Below are positions 6,813 through 14,260 of a DNA stretch of 14,893 nucleotides, piece after piece. Position numbers and translations under genes: made by a program. The stretch is from Deltaproteobacteria bacterium (lineage in GTDB: Bacteria; Desulfobacterota; GWC2-55-46; S146-70), in the NCBI GenBank assembly GCA_015492395.1, contig WGFD01000226.1, forward strand, positions 1 to 14,893, given 5' to 3'. The notes under the pieces are model-generated. The model did not search any database and had not been told where the DNA came from. It saw only the letters and a list, made by a program, of their open reading frames with translations. Every line of letters starts with the position of its first letter. Positions within the stretch are counted from its first letter, which is position 1.

Positions 6813-8406
6813 ACTTACTCTCCACCCTCTTCCTGTAGACAGGCGCACCGTTATAGGCGCAGAAGGGATAGAGGTGTCCGTTAGGATCAGGGTAGTGGAT
6901 TACGCACCGCTTCACCCTCTCCACGCTGAAGTTATAGGCATCCATGAAGTGCATCCCGGCAACGAAGAAGCTCTTGTAGGACTCGTTTCTGCCATCCTCT
7001 CCGGTATAGGTTCTCCTAAGTCTCCTATCCTGATACCCTTCGAAGCTCTGAAGGAACTTCTCAAAGGTAAGTCCCTTAGGCGCCTTATCACTCAGAAAGT
7101 ACTTCTTCAACCTGTAGAGCACCTTCACCTTAGACAGAAGACCAAACTTGGAAGGCTTGATCTCTTTGGAGAGCTTTAGCAGCTCCGCCAGGAATGGATC
7201 CATATCCAAAAACTCGCTGATAGGTTTTACGGTACCATCCTCTCCTATGAAGAAGTAGGCCCCCTGTGAACAGTGGGGGTGGAGCGTAAGGGTATAGTTA
7301 GGTTTACCGCTGAGCGCCGAGGCAAGTCTCGATATCGTCGATGTAATGCCTATGGGAAACCAATCCCTCATAGCCTTCATATAGCCCGTCTGTCTTTCGA
7401 TATCGAAGGCGAGATCGGCCAAAGTATACCTCTTTTCAAGCCTGTGGCTCTGGCTGAAACGGCCGACAAAGGACACAGGCTGGAAGGCTATTCCGCTGAT
7501 CACGTCATTATTTTCAGCGGCAAATCGCATAATATCACCCACCTGGTGATCATTGTACCCCTTCACAAGGGTAACAACTGGTATTACATCTATCCTTACC
7601 TTCCTGCAATTTTCTATGGCCTTGAGCTTGATGTCGAATAACGGCCGGGCACGCGTCTTTTTGTAAACATCATCTGAAACGCCGTCAAACTGAAGATAGA
7701 GATTATCTACACCGGCCTCCTTTGCCGCCTGTGCAAACTCCGGATCGGCCATCTTGATTCCATTTGTATTCACCTGGATGTAGTAGAAGTCCATCTCTTT
7801 CGCCTTCATGACTATCTTCAGGAAGTCGGGCCTTACGGTAGGCTCTCCCCCAGAAAACTGGACCATATTCGCCTTAACAGGTTTCTGGTTGGCGAGGCTC
7901 TCCAGCATACTTACAACCTCATCGAATGACGGCTCGTACAGGTATCCGGCGGCATTGGCATTCGCAAAGCATACGGGACATGTAAGATTACACCTGTTTG
8001 TAAGGTCCATTATTGGGAGCCCGCTGTGGCTCGTATGCATATTGCAGAGTCCGCACTGGGAAGGGCATACGGTGGCACTATGAATCGGCGGATCTTCAAC
8101 ACCCATTCCATCCCCGCACCATAGCTCCTCACATCTGTAGTAGAGGTTTACGTCACCATAAAATATATCCTTGAATTCACCATGATCTTTACACTTTTTC
8201 CTCATCCACACCTTCCCGGCCTCAGGATACAGGGTTGCATCGATAATCTCCATGCATTCGGGACACATAGATTCGATCTTTTTGGGGAGACCGAATTCAA
8301 CAGGTATGATATCTGTTCCTGAGTAAGTCTTGGTTGGCCTGAAAGCATGGTATTGGGGGGTTTCGGTCGTCTCGTTAGATCCCAACAAACGTTGAATTAT
8401 GCTCAT
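6721..8406 (-). CDS. Radical SAM protein, COG1964 / MJ0619 (Tes)-like
   Basis: A 561-residue enzyme. A cysteine-rich N-terminal region (Cys48, 51, 72, 92, 97, 114, 118, 121) can bind extra metal or Fe-S centres. The radical SAM core starts with DLTNRCNLTCPVCFANA, giving the CX3CX2C cluster Cys139, Cys143, Cys146, and a GGEP SAM-binding motif follows near 185. This architecture matches COG1964, whose archaeal members include MJ0619, linked to tetraether lipid synthesis (Tes) and earlier to pterin methylation. Bacterial homologues are mostly uncharacterised; joining lipid tails is an inference from the family only. The gene stands alone, with GGAGGT 5 bases from the ATG and a good promoter. Its 3' end overlaps the convergent nuclease gene by 92 bases. 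Confidence 0.88.
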   Translation of the reverse strand: MSIIQRLLGSNETTETPQYHAFRPTKTYSGTDIIPVEFGLPKKIESMCPECMEIIDATLYPEAGKVWMRKKCKDHGEFKDIFYGDVNLYYRCEELWCGDGMGVEDPPIHSATVCPSQCGLCNMHTSHSGLPIMDLTNRCNLTCPVCFANANAAGYLYEPSFDEVVSMLESLANQKPVKANMVQFSGGEPTVRPDFLKIVMKAKEMDFYYIQVNTNGIKMADPEFAQAAKEAGVDNLYLQFDGVSDDVYKKTRARPLFDIKLKAIENCRKVRIDVIPVVTLVKGYNDHQVGDIMRFAAENNDVISGIAFQPVSFVGRFSQSHRLEKRYTLADLAFDIERQTGYMKAMRDWFPIGITSTISRLASALSGKPNYTLTLHPHCSQGAYFFIGEDGTVKPISEFLDMDPFLAELLKLSKEIKPSKFGLLSKVKVLYRLKKYFLSDKAPKGLTFEKFLQSFEGYQDRRLRRTYTGEDGRNESYKSFFVAGMHFMDAYNFSVERVKRCVIHYPDPNGHLYPFCAYNGAPVYRKRVESKFKLSHEQVKAKIEAEGRPKELEMVARKMGI

Positions 8407-8499
8407 AGTAGACCTCCGGTACGAGTTTTCCTATAACAGCATTGCACGTGAGTTGATTGCAAAACCGCACACAGCCTATGTCATGCAGGGAATTACTAA

Positions 8500-8528
8500 A
8501 ATATAATGTTTTCTCAGTATTTAATCAA
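8500..8528 (-). promoter_or_regulatory. Sigma-70-type promoter of the radical SAM gene
   Basis: On the minus strand, TTGATT (8523-8528) and TATATT (8500-8505) are spaced by 17 bases, giving a leader of about 85-90 bases before the ATG at 8406. The -35 box begins just beyond the stop of the ROK kinase gene, so the radical SAM gene can be transcribed independently. Confidence 0.65.
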
Positions 8529-8550
8529 GCTTTTTTTCTATCTCAATGCC

Positions 8551-9531
8551 CTACAAGAGCTCCGTCTCCTTGAGGGCCATGAATGCGGCACCGACCATCC
8601 CCCCCTCTTTGCCAAGCCGCGCAGGCGCCACCTTTACGCGTTCAGCTGGAACCTTAAAGGCCCTCCTTAACATCTCAGCCCTTGCCGATTCGAGGAAGAG
8701 ATCACTGCTCTGAGAGAGCCCTCCTCCGATCACAACCATCTCTACATTCAGCAGGTTTACCAGGTCGGTCATGCCTATGCCAAGGTATCCAGCCAACCTT
8801 TCAAAAAGTCCCTTGCAGAACATATCGCCAAAGCGAGCCATATCGGCTATGACATCGGCGGTAATATTATTGAACGAGCCATCGCAACGCCTCAGCAACG
8901 GTTCGCATGCACTGTCTCCGGAACCATCCCTCGCCATTCTGACCAGCGCGGTGGCCGATGCATACATCTCAAGGCATCCCCTGCCACCGCAATTGCATGG
9001 CAACCCCTCAGGTTCGACAACCAAGTGGCCTATCTCTCCGGCCGTACCATCAACCCCTCTCCACAACCTTTCCCCAAAGACCACGCCACCCCCAACACCT
9101 GTCCCCAGCGTAAGGCAACAGAAGTCTTTCACCCCTTCCGCAGCCCCGACCCAGCCTTCACCGAGCGCAAACAGGTTGGCATCGTTATCTACGAAGAGGG
9201 GCCATGGCAGCCTTGCAGCCAACTCAGACCTGACATTAAATCCATCCCATCCCGGCAGATTTGGGGACTGGACAACAGTGCCCTCTGAAAATATTACGGT
9301 ACCCGGCACGCCGAAACCTATGCCGGCCAACCTTAGGCCGCGCACATGGAACCTGACATCCTCAATAATACTCAATATCCTCTTAATCGCGGCATCCCTC
9401 CCCTCATTGATCCCGGAGGGTGAAGATTTTTTGAACAAAATCTCCCCGTCCGGCGTGAGGGCACCGGCCTTGAGGTTCGTTCCCCCCAGATCTACACCGA
9501 TAACGTATTCCAATTTTTCTCTTTCAGTCAA
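8551..9531 (-). CDS. ROK family sugar kinase (glucokinase-like)
   Basis: A 326-residue cytoplasmic kinase, the usual ROK length, predicted to phosphorylate glucose or a related hexose with ATP. The phosphate-binding motif VDLGGTNLKAG is at 13-23, the catalytic Asp117 is in VDNDAN, and TLGTGVGGGV (141-150) forms the second ATP motif. The ROK zinc site is complete: His169 (GEIGH) with Cys179, Cys181 and Cys186 (CNCGGRGCLE). No N-terminal winged helix is present, so it is an enzyme rather than a NagC/Xyl-type repressor. The start is TTG at 9531, with GGAAG 9 bases upstream; a second TTG six codons later is the alternative. Substrate (glucose, N-acetylglucosamine or other) cannot be decided here. 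Confidence 0.92.
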   Translation of the reverse strand: MTEREKLEYVIGVDLGGTNLKAGALTPDGEILFKKSSPSGINEGRDAAIKRILSIIEDVRFHVRGLRLAGIGFGVPGTVIFSEGTVVQSPNLPGWDGFNVRSELAARLPWPLFVDNDANLFALGEGWVGAAEGVKDFCCLTLGTGVGGGVVFGERLWRGVDGTAGEIGHLVVEPEGLPCNCGGRGCLEMYASATALVRMARDGSGDSACEPLLRRCDGSFNNITADVIADMARFGDMFCKGLFERLAGYLGIGMTDLVNLLNVEMVVIGGGLSQSSDLFLESARAEMLRRAFKVPAERVKVAPARLGKEGGMVGAAFMALKETELL

Positions 9532-9630
9532 TCAACTATACTTCCATAATCCACTCATATACTCGAACCGCACAGGGACCTTGAAAAAAACAATAGGACA
9601 TACAACTCACAATATATGCGTACTATCAAA

Positions 9631-9706
9631 TGGAGCCGACGAGGAGATTCGAACTCCTGACCTGCTGATTACGAATCAGCTGCTCTACCAACTGAGCTAC
9701 GTCGGC
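9631..9706 (-). tRNA. tRNA-Thr (anticodon CGT)
   Basis: A 76-base tRNA including an encoded CCA (9633-9631). The acceptor stem GCCGACG/CGTCGGC is perfect. The anticodon arm GCTGA-TTCGTAA-TCAGC carries CGT, reading ACG threonine codons. The T arm CAGGAGTTCGAATCTCCTG-type sequence and D arm GCTCAGTTGGTAGAGC are canonical; the discriminator base is U. Confidence 0.97.
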
Positions 9707-9715
9707 CTTTATAGA

Positions 9716-9743
9716 TGTATATTGGAAACCACTCTTACTTCAA
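9716..9743 (-). promoter_or_regulatory. Likely promoter of tRNA-Thr
   Basis: On the minus strand, TTGAAG (9738-9743) and TATACA (9716-9721) are spaced by 16 bases and end 9 bases before the mature tRNA, which would give a very short 5' leader. The boxes are only moderately good matches to consensus. Confidence 0.5.
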
Positions 9744-9961
9744 GAAAGGCTTGCGTAATACATGTAAATGTAGTTGAAGGCAGGTTATTTGTCAAGGAGT
9801 TTGGGTTCGATGCAGGAAAGCAATAGCCGACGAACAGCACCCTGAATACGTATCAAATACAACCATACGCAGCTACAATGCCCTCTCAGTAGGAATTAAG
9901 TTCTTTCTCTTCCATGCCGAATATAAATGTGAACGCCACACTACCCAAACAGGTTAATATA

Positions 9962-11398
9962 ATGGACAAAACATCGGCGGAAATGGTCTTGATAGCAGAA
10001 GGCGACTTGACCACCAAGACCATGCTCGAAGAGACACTCCACTCCCACGGTTATAAAACCATCCATACCGCCAATGGAGATGAGGCGTTAAGGCTATTCA
10101 AAAAGCACGCCCCCCAAACCGCCATACTAAACATCTCGTTGTCCGGCAAGAGCGGACTTGATGTGTGCCGAAAGATCCGCAAACTCCAACCGGAACGTCA
10201 CATTCCTATTATACTTCTCTCCGATACAAAAGACATTGATGCCAAAGTCGAAGCCCTCAACAGAGGGGCGGACGACTTTCTTCTAAAACCGGTCCATGGA
10301 AAAGAGCTGATCGCTAAGATACACGCCGTTGAGAAGATAAGGAAGCTCTATAAAGAGGTTGAAGAACGCAACCAGGAGTTGAAGCTGATACTCGATATCA
10401 TGACTACCACATCCGAGTCGATCAACAGCGATGAGATACTCTACTCCATAGTTAAAAAGACGGCAGACTTCATCGGCGCCACGCGTTGCTCGATAGTACT
10501 CATACCGAGGGACAACGAGGGTTACGTGGTCGCTTCACACGAAAGTCCGTCGATAAGGGGTATAAAGCTCAACCTTAGGAAATATCCAGAACTTCTAAAA
10601 GTACTCGACACGAGAGAATCCCTGGTGGTCGAAGACATGGCCAGAGAACCCTTGTTCGACGATGTAAGGGGACATATAAGGAACCTCACGGACTCCAGTC
10701 TTCTTATACTGCCCATAGCGTGGGAAGAAGAGGTCCTTGGCACCATGTTGCTGAGGACGAGAAGAGAGAAAAAAGGTTACACCGACAATGAGATCTACTT
10801 ATGCCGTATAATAGCAAAGGTCTCTTACCACCCATTGAAGAAGGCCAGACTCTTCGAAGAGATAGCCGCGGAAAAGGAACACCTCAAGACACTGGCCATA
10901 AAAGATCAGCTCACCGGCCTTTACAACCACAACTTCTTCTACAACAGGCTGGATGATGAGTTCAGCAGGTCCAAACGATATGGAGTACCGCTGTCATTGA
11001 TAATGCTGGACATTGACAACTTCAAAGGCATTAATGACAACTTCGGCCACCGTGCCGGAGACAGGACATTGAAAGAAGTGGCTGCAATGCTGAAAAAGAC
11101 GGCAAGGAAGGCCGATATTGTCTCTCGTTATGGCGGAGAAGAGTTCGCAATAATCCTACCCCACACTAACCTTCAGGGTGCCAAAGGGGAGGCTGAGAGG
11201 ATAAGACAACTAATATACGCTCACACCTATGCAGGGCTCAAAGACGTCAAAGTAAGCACCAGCATCGGGGTGGCCGCCTTTCCAAGCAGTGATATCAAGA
11301 ATTCCGGAGACCTCGTAAACCTGGCAGATACCGCCCTCTACGAGGCGAAGAGGAACGGCAAGAACAGGGTCGTAGCACTCGGCACCGGCCGGGTCTGA
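9962..11398 (+). CDS. Receiver-GAF-GGDEF diguanylate cyclase with Asn in place of the phospho-acceptor Asp
   Basis: A 478-residue cytoplasmic signalling protein predicted to make c-di-GMP. Residues about 7-125 are a response-regulator receiver: the acidic pair is Glu13/Asp15 (IAEGD) and Lys109 is in LLKPV, but the phospho-acceptor position is Asn57 (AILNISLSGKSG). A helical linker leads to a GAF domain (about 150-295). The GGDEF domain (about 310-470) keeps an active GGEEF site (391-395) and an inhibitory I-site RKAD (382-385). It should therefore be catalytically active and product-inhibited, but not switched by ordinary phosphorylation; the GAF domain may be the real sensor. Start chosen at 9962 because AGGT lies 7 bases upstream; ATG at 9914 adds 16 residues but has no close RBS. 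Confidence 0.92.
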   Translation: MDKTSAEMVLIAEGDLTTKTMLEETLHSHGYKTIHTANGDEALRLFKKHAPQTAILNISLSGKSGLDVCRKIRKLQPERHIPIILLSDTKDIDAKVEALNRGADDFLLKPVHGKELIAKIHAVEKIRKLYKEVEERNQELKLILDIMTTTSESINSDEILYSIVKKTADFIGATRCSIVLIPRDNEGYVVASHESPSIRGIKLNLRKYPELLKVLDTRESLVVEDMAREPLFDDVRGHIRNLTDSSLLILPIAWEEEVLGTMLLRTRREKKGYTDNEIYLCRIIAKVSYHPLKKARLFEEIAAEKEHLKTLAIKDQLTGLYNHNFFYNRLDDEFSRSKRYGVPLSLIMLDIDNFKGINDNFGHRAGDRTLKEVAAMLKKTARKADIVSRYGGEEFAIILPHTNLQGAKGEAERIRQLIYAHTYAGLKDVKVSTSIGVAAFPSSDIKNSGDLVNLADTALYEAKRNGKNRVVALGTGRV

Positions 11399-11548
11399 CA
11401 CGACAATCCGCGGAAAAACCGCCGTAATCCATCGAAAAGTTCTATCATGCAAGCCGTCGGAAAGCGATGAGAGCATGCTTGAATATAGGTCGTGGACGGA
11501 CATTTACAGCATCATAATCGATTAGGGGAAGCGGTAGTAACCATCTCA

Positions 11549-12196
11549 TCACATAAGTTCGCTGAAGTCTGTAATGCATGGAAACCCCTCAGGCACATGA
11601 TCCTTCCGTCTTGAATTCGCACCGGCTTTCAACAGGACATATCGTATACCGTAACCCGATGCGGTCCTCAAGACCTCCTCGGTGTCGTCTATCAAGAGCG
11701 TTCTCTCACTGTCAAAGCCCAGGAGTCCATGTATCCCCCTCCAGAACTCCATGAACTCCTTGGGATATCCAAGATCGAAGGAAGAGACGACAGAGTCAAA
11801 GTATCTACCAATGCCTGTTTCTTTAAGTTTGAGATCAATGGTCTTATGGTGCGCGTTTGTCACCAAAAACACATTCTTCCCGCGACCCTTGAGCATCCTC
11901 AGAAAGCACTCTACATTGGGATGGACTTCGATCAAGTGTCTTATCTGCTCCTTAAGCGCCTTGATGTCCATGCCCAGTTCACCCGACCAGAAATCTATAT
12001 CGGTCCAGCTCAGCGTTCTCTCGTGCCTTCTGTACCTCGCCAGCAACTCCTCTTTTGCCTTTCCGAAGGTCATATTATGCCTCTCGGCATATCGCTCCGG
12101 CACCAGACGCTCCCAGAAGTAGTCGTCAAAGCACTTATTAAGGAGCGTACCATCCATATCGAGGAGGACAGAGTCTATTTTGTCAAGCGTTATCAT
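11549..12196 (-). CDS. yrfG: HAD-superfamily nucleotidase, YrfG-like (GMP/IMP nucleotidase)
   Basis: A 215-residue cytoplasmic phosphatase that closely resembles E. coli YrfG along its length: the stretch VLLDMDGTLLN followed by FDDYFWERLVPE matches that protein nearly residue for residue as I recall it. HAD motifs are complete: Asp13 nucleophile and Asp15 acid/base (DMDGT), Thr113 (LVTNAHHK), Lys146 (GYPKE) and Asp170/Asp171 (LLIDDTE). The cap is inserted between motifs I and II. It probably dephosphorylates purine monophosphates. It stands alone, convergent with the cyclase gene 150 bases away; I see no clear terminator between them and only a weak RBS at its ATG. Confidence 0.9.
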   Translation of the reverse strand: MITLDKIDSVLLDMDGTLLNKCFDDYFWERLVPERYAERHNMTFGKAKEELLARYRRHERTLSWTDIDFWSGELGMDIKALKEQIRHLIEVHPNVECFLRMLKGRGKNVFLVTNAHHKTIDLKLKETGIGRYFDSVVSSFDLGYPKEFMEFWRGIHGLLGFDSERTLLIDDTEEVLRTASGYGIRYVLLKAGANSRRKDHVPEGFPCITDFSELM

Positions 12197-12234
12197 ACAA
12201 GTTGCTTAAGGAAGGTCCGATTTATCCCCCCGGC

Positions 12235-12323
12235 CGTCATTGCGAACGAAGCGAAGTAATCCCATCCTTATACAAACCAACAACTTGGAGATTGCCACGT
12301 CGCTGCCGCTCCTCGCAATGACG
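12235..12323. repeat. BIME/REP-like palindromic intergenic element
   Basis: An imperfect long inverted repeat. The outer arms CGTCATTGCGA (12235-12245) and TCGCAATGACG (12313-12323) pair perfectly over 11 bases. The inner parts (acgaagcgaagtaatcc on the left; the complement of gattgccacgtcgctgccgctcc on the right) pair partially. This cattgcga-cgaagcgaag-aatc sequence type is a common dispersed palindrome in many bacterial phyla; that recollection is family knowledge, not a search. It lies in the leader region of the YrfG-like gene. Confidence 0.8.
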
Positions 12324-12448
12324 AATTAATCGGCGATTTCTTAAATAATAACACATTTCTACAGACCATGCTAAAAAAATACACCATCCCGGAAAAGCAG
12401 CCGGTTACAAAACCTGCAAAATACCTGGACCCGGGCGACAGGGGGGCT

Positions 12449-12645
12449 CTATGTGACTGTCATCATAAACCGGCCACCACACTGATAAAGGGGGTGGCAA
12501 AGAACGGAAAAAATAAGCGCTAATACCCCTGCCGTAATCCATAATACTTTGCCATACAGGAATGTGTAAAAGGCGCACTTTCCCGCTTGCTGCAGGGGAG
12601 GCGATTCCCCCGTACAAATCCGGCAAAGATCCTTTCCCTTGACAT
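12449..12645 (-). pseudogene. Probable frameshifted small membrane-protein gene
   Basis: On the minus strand a consensus SD AAGGAGGT (12653-12660) sits 7 bases before ATG at 12645. The frame from that ATG gives only 41 residues (stop at 12520-12522). The neighbouring frame, which has no start codon of its own, reads GKDLCRICTGESPPL, later FYTFLYGKV and a convincing transmembrane helix WITAGVLALIFSVLCHPL, ending with TAG at 12449-12451. One extra base within the first codons would join start and frame into about 65 residues: a CxxC-containing, single-TM protein. It is either a recent pseudogene, a sequencing error or a chance frame. I know no family for it. Confidence 0.4.
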
Positions 12646-12667
12646 GGTATCCACCTCCTTATATCAT
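12639..12667 (+). promoter_or_regulatory. Sigma-70-type promoter of trkH-trkA
   Basis: TTGACA (12639-12644) and TATCAT (12662-12667) are separated by exactly 17 bases. The leader to the GTG start of trkH would be about 85 bases. The promoter lies on top of the SD and start codon of the opposing small gene, so both cannot be used freely at once. Confidence 0.7.
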
Positions 12668-12759
12668 CGGAAGCAGGACAGCGGCAGTTTATTACCGTAC
12701 GACCAAAACGCTGCCATCATCCAGTTCGGTCATCAGCGCCAACATGCCAGGGATCTACA

Positions 12760-14178
12760 GTGGGTCTTGTACGTTACAGGGTCGTATTTAAATACATCGG
12801 AGGGATCCTCTCCATCCTTGGCGGAGCGTTACTGCTTACCGCTTCCGTCTCACTGCTCCTGGGAGAAGTGATATTTCTCTACTACATCTTCGTAGGGCTT
12901 TCATCGGCGATTTTTGGGTGGTACATTTACAGGGTAGTGCCCGAAAAGGAGCTTACCACCCCCGAGGCGGCAGCCGTCGCCTCTTTATCATTTCTCGCCA
13001 CAAGTATCATCGGAGCTCTGCCCTTTCTACTCATTAACAAGATGCCTCCCCTGAACGCATGGTTTGAGGCCATGAGCGGCCTTACAACCACCGGCTTCAG
13101 CCTTATAGACATAGGGACCACACCAGAGTCGCTTCTCTTCTTCAGGGCATTGATCCAGTGGCTCGGAGGTATGGGCTTCGTACTGATTACGGTAAGCCTC
13201 TTCATCATCTCCGGCAGGCCCGCAATAGTCCTCCTGAAGGACGGACTTGAAGAAAAACTCTTTCCTAGAATCGCCCGCCATGTGCAGGCAATAGTCATAA
13301 CCTACCTGGTACTTACCATAGCGGGCACCATGCTTCTCCTGCTGTCGGGCCTCCATCTTTTCGATGCCATCTGTTACACTCTCTCCGGAATCTCCACCGG
13401 AGGGTTCGCAATCCACAAGAACAGCGTAGGTGACATCCCGTATAAATGGGCGCCGCAGGCATTCACTCTGGTAATGATCTTTGGCGCAATAAACTTCACC
13501 TTGTACTACCAGGCCTGGAAGGCCAAGAGAAATGGATGGAAGTCCGTACTGGCATTTTCCAAGTCGCCACAGGTGCTAAGTCTATTTGTCTTCATAACAC
13601 TCACCGCATCTCTACTGTATATAACAGTCGAAAAGAGCGGGGTCATGGAAGCCCTTTTCCTCGCCGCATCGGCGCAGACGACTACGGGTTACTATACTAT
13701 CAACCCGTCGCGCCTGCCGGCCATAGCGATGGTAGTATTGTCGGCCTCGATGTTCATAGGTGGCTCATTGGGTTCGACTTCCGGGGGGATAAAGCTCTTC
13801 CGCCTGCTCAAACTTCTAAAAAATATGAACAGATTCTTCCTGTATAACCTCTACCCGAAGGAGGTCGTCCTGCCCGGAGACGCACGCGGAAAAGGGGTTG
13901 AAAGAGATGGGTTTCCTGCTATACTTTATGTTATAATTATTTATTTTTTCTTTATATTCATCGGAAGCTCGGTCTTCATTTGGCGTGGCTTCGACCCCTT
14001 AAGTGCGGTATTCGAGGTGACATCGGCCGTAAGTACGGTGGGGCTCTCTTCAGGCATAGTATCACCGGAACTCGGCGGAGGCCTTAAGTGTGTTCTCATA
14101 TTCCTCATGTGGGCCGGCAGGCTTGAGTTTTTCCCGGTTCTTATCTGGGCCTATTCGTTCGGTATACGCACGCACTGA
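12760..14178 (+). CDS. trkH: Trk-type potassium uptake channel subunit TrkH
   Basis: A 472-residue inner-membrane potassium (or sodium-coupled potassium) uptake protein with the four-fold M1-P-M2 architecture. The four pore loops with selectivity-filter glycines are all present: SGLTTTGF (Gly112), SGISTGGF (Gly215), SAQTTTGYY (Gly310) and TSAVSTVGL (Gly428). Between the third and fourth repeats the M2 helix carries a glycine-rich GGSLGSTSGGIK segment, the family's intramembrane gate loop. The ending MWAGRLEFFPV is typical. The start is GTG at 12760, with AGGGA 6 bases upstream. trkA follows after 82 bases, so the two form an operon under the promoter at 12639-12667. Confidence 0.96.
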   Translation: MGLVRYRVVFKYIGGILSILGGALLLTASVSLLLGEVIFLYYIFVGLSSAIFGWYIYRVVPEKELTTPEAAAVASLSFLATSIIGALPFLLINKMPPLNAWFEAMSGLTTTGFSLIDIGTTPESLLFFRALIQWLGGMGFVLITVSLFIISGRPAIVLLKDGLEEKLFPRIARHVQAIVITYLVLTIAGTMLLLLSGLHLFDAICYTLSGISTGGFAIHKNSVGDIPYKWAPQAFTLVMIFGAINFTLYYQAWKAKRNGWKSVLAFSKSPQVLSLFVFITLTASLLYITVEKSGVMEALFLAASAQTTTGYYTINPSRLPAIAMVVLSASMFIGGSLGSTSGGIKLFRLLKLLKNMNRFFLYNLYPKEVVLPGDARGKGVERDGFPAILYVIIIYFFFIFIGSSVFIWRGFDPLSAVFEVTSAVSTVGLSSGIVSPELGGGLKCVLIFLMWAGRLEFFPVLIWAYSFGIRTH

Positions 14179-14260
14179 GCGATATTCTTGTCAGCTCCAG
14201 GGCCTGTTAAGCGGATGGCACTAAAAAACATGCGGAATCCCCGGATTAGTAAGGTGTCTT

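Larger units (their letters stand above)
12324..12759. other. Intergenic region with a broken small gene and the trkH promoter
   Basis: About 435 bases with no intact gene of normal size. The BIME-proximal part (12324-12448) shows nothing clear. A minus-strand small gene, probably frameshifted, occupies 12449-12645, and the plus-strand trkH promoter is at 12639-12667. The trkH leader (about 12675-12759) contains a GGCAG/CTGCC stem around 12685-12717 of unknown meaning. Confidence 0.6.

Noticed and set aside
8480..8500. Near match (tcatgcagggaatta) to the catgcaaggaatta block of repeat copy 1
   Set aside because: Only about 14 bases with one mismatch and none of the other repeat blocks nearby; it may be chance.
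8771..9826. Long plus-strand open frame of 351 codons
   Set aside because: It lies antisense to the ROK kinase and tRNA-Thr, is Ser/Pro/Thr-rich as expected of a shadow frame, and the minus-strand kinase has every family motif.
9707..9913. Short reading frame behind AAGGAG at about 9797 (MQESNSRRTAP)
   Set aside because: Eleven codons with no further support.
11399..11548. Possible c-di-GMP riboswitch or terminator downstream of the cyclase
   Set aside because: I could not find the conserved GEMM core or a convincing GC stem followed by T's; only short scattered similarities (catgcaagc, gcatgcttg) that do not pair.
12536..12566. 14-mer tgccatacaggaat also present at about 3575-3588, with ataatactt close before both
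   Set aside because: One copy is coding in hydB/hydG and the other lies in the broken small gene; a shared 14-mer is not surprising in a window of this size and the flanks do not match.
12405..12626. 73-codon minus-strand open frame
   Set aside because: It has no RBS, is Pro/Ser-rich, and overlaps the better-supported frame that follows the consensus SD at 12653-12660.
12587..12871. 94-codon plus-strand open frame
   Set aside because: It runs into trkH in another frame, covers the trkH promoter, and shows no recognisable domain.
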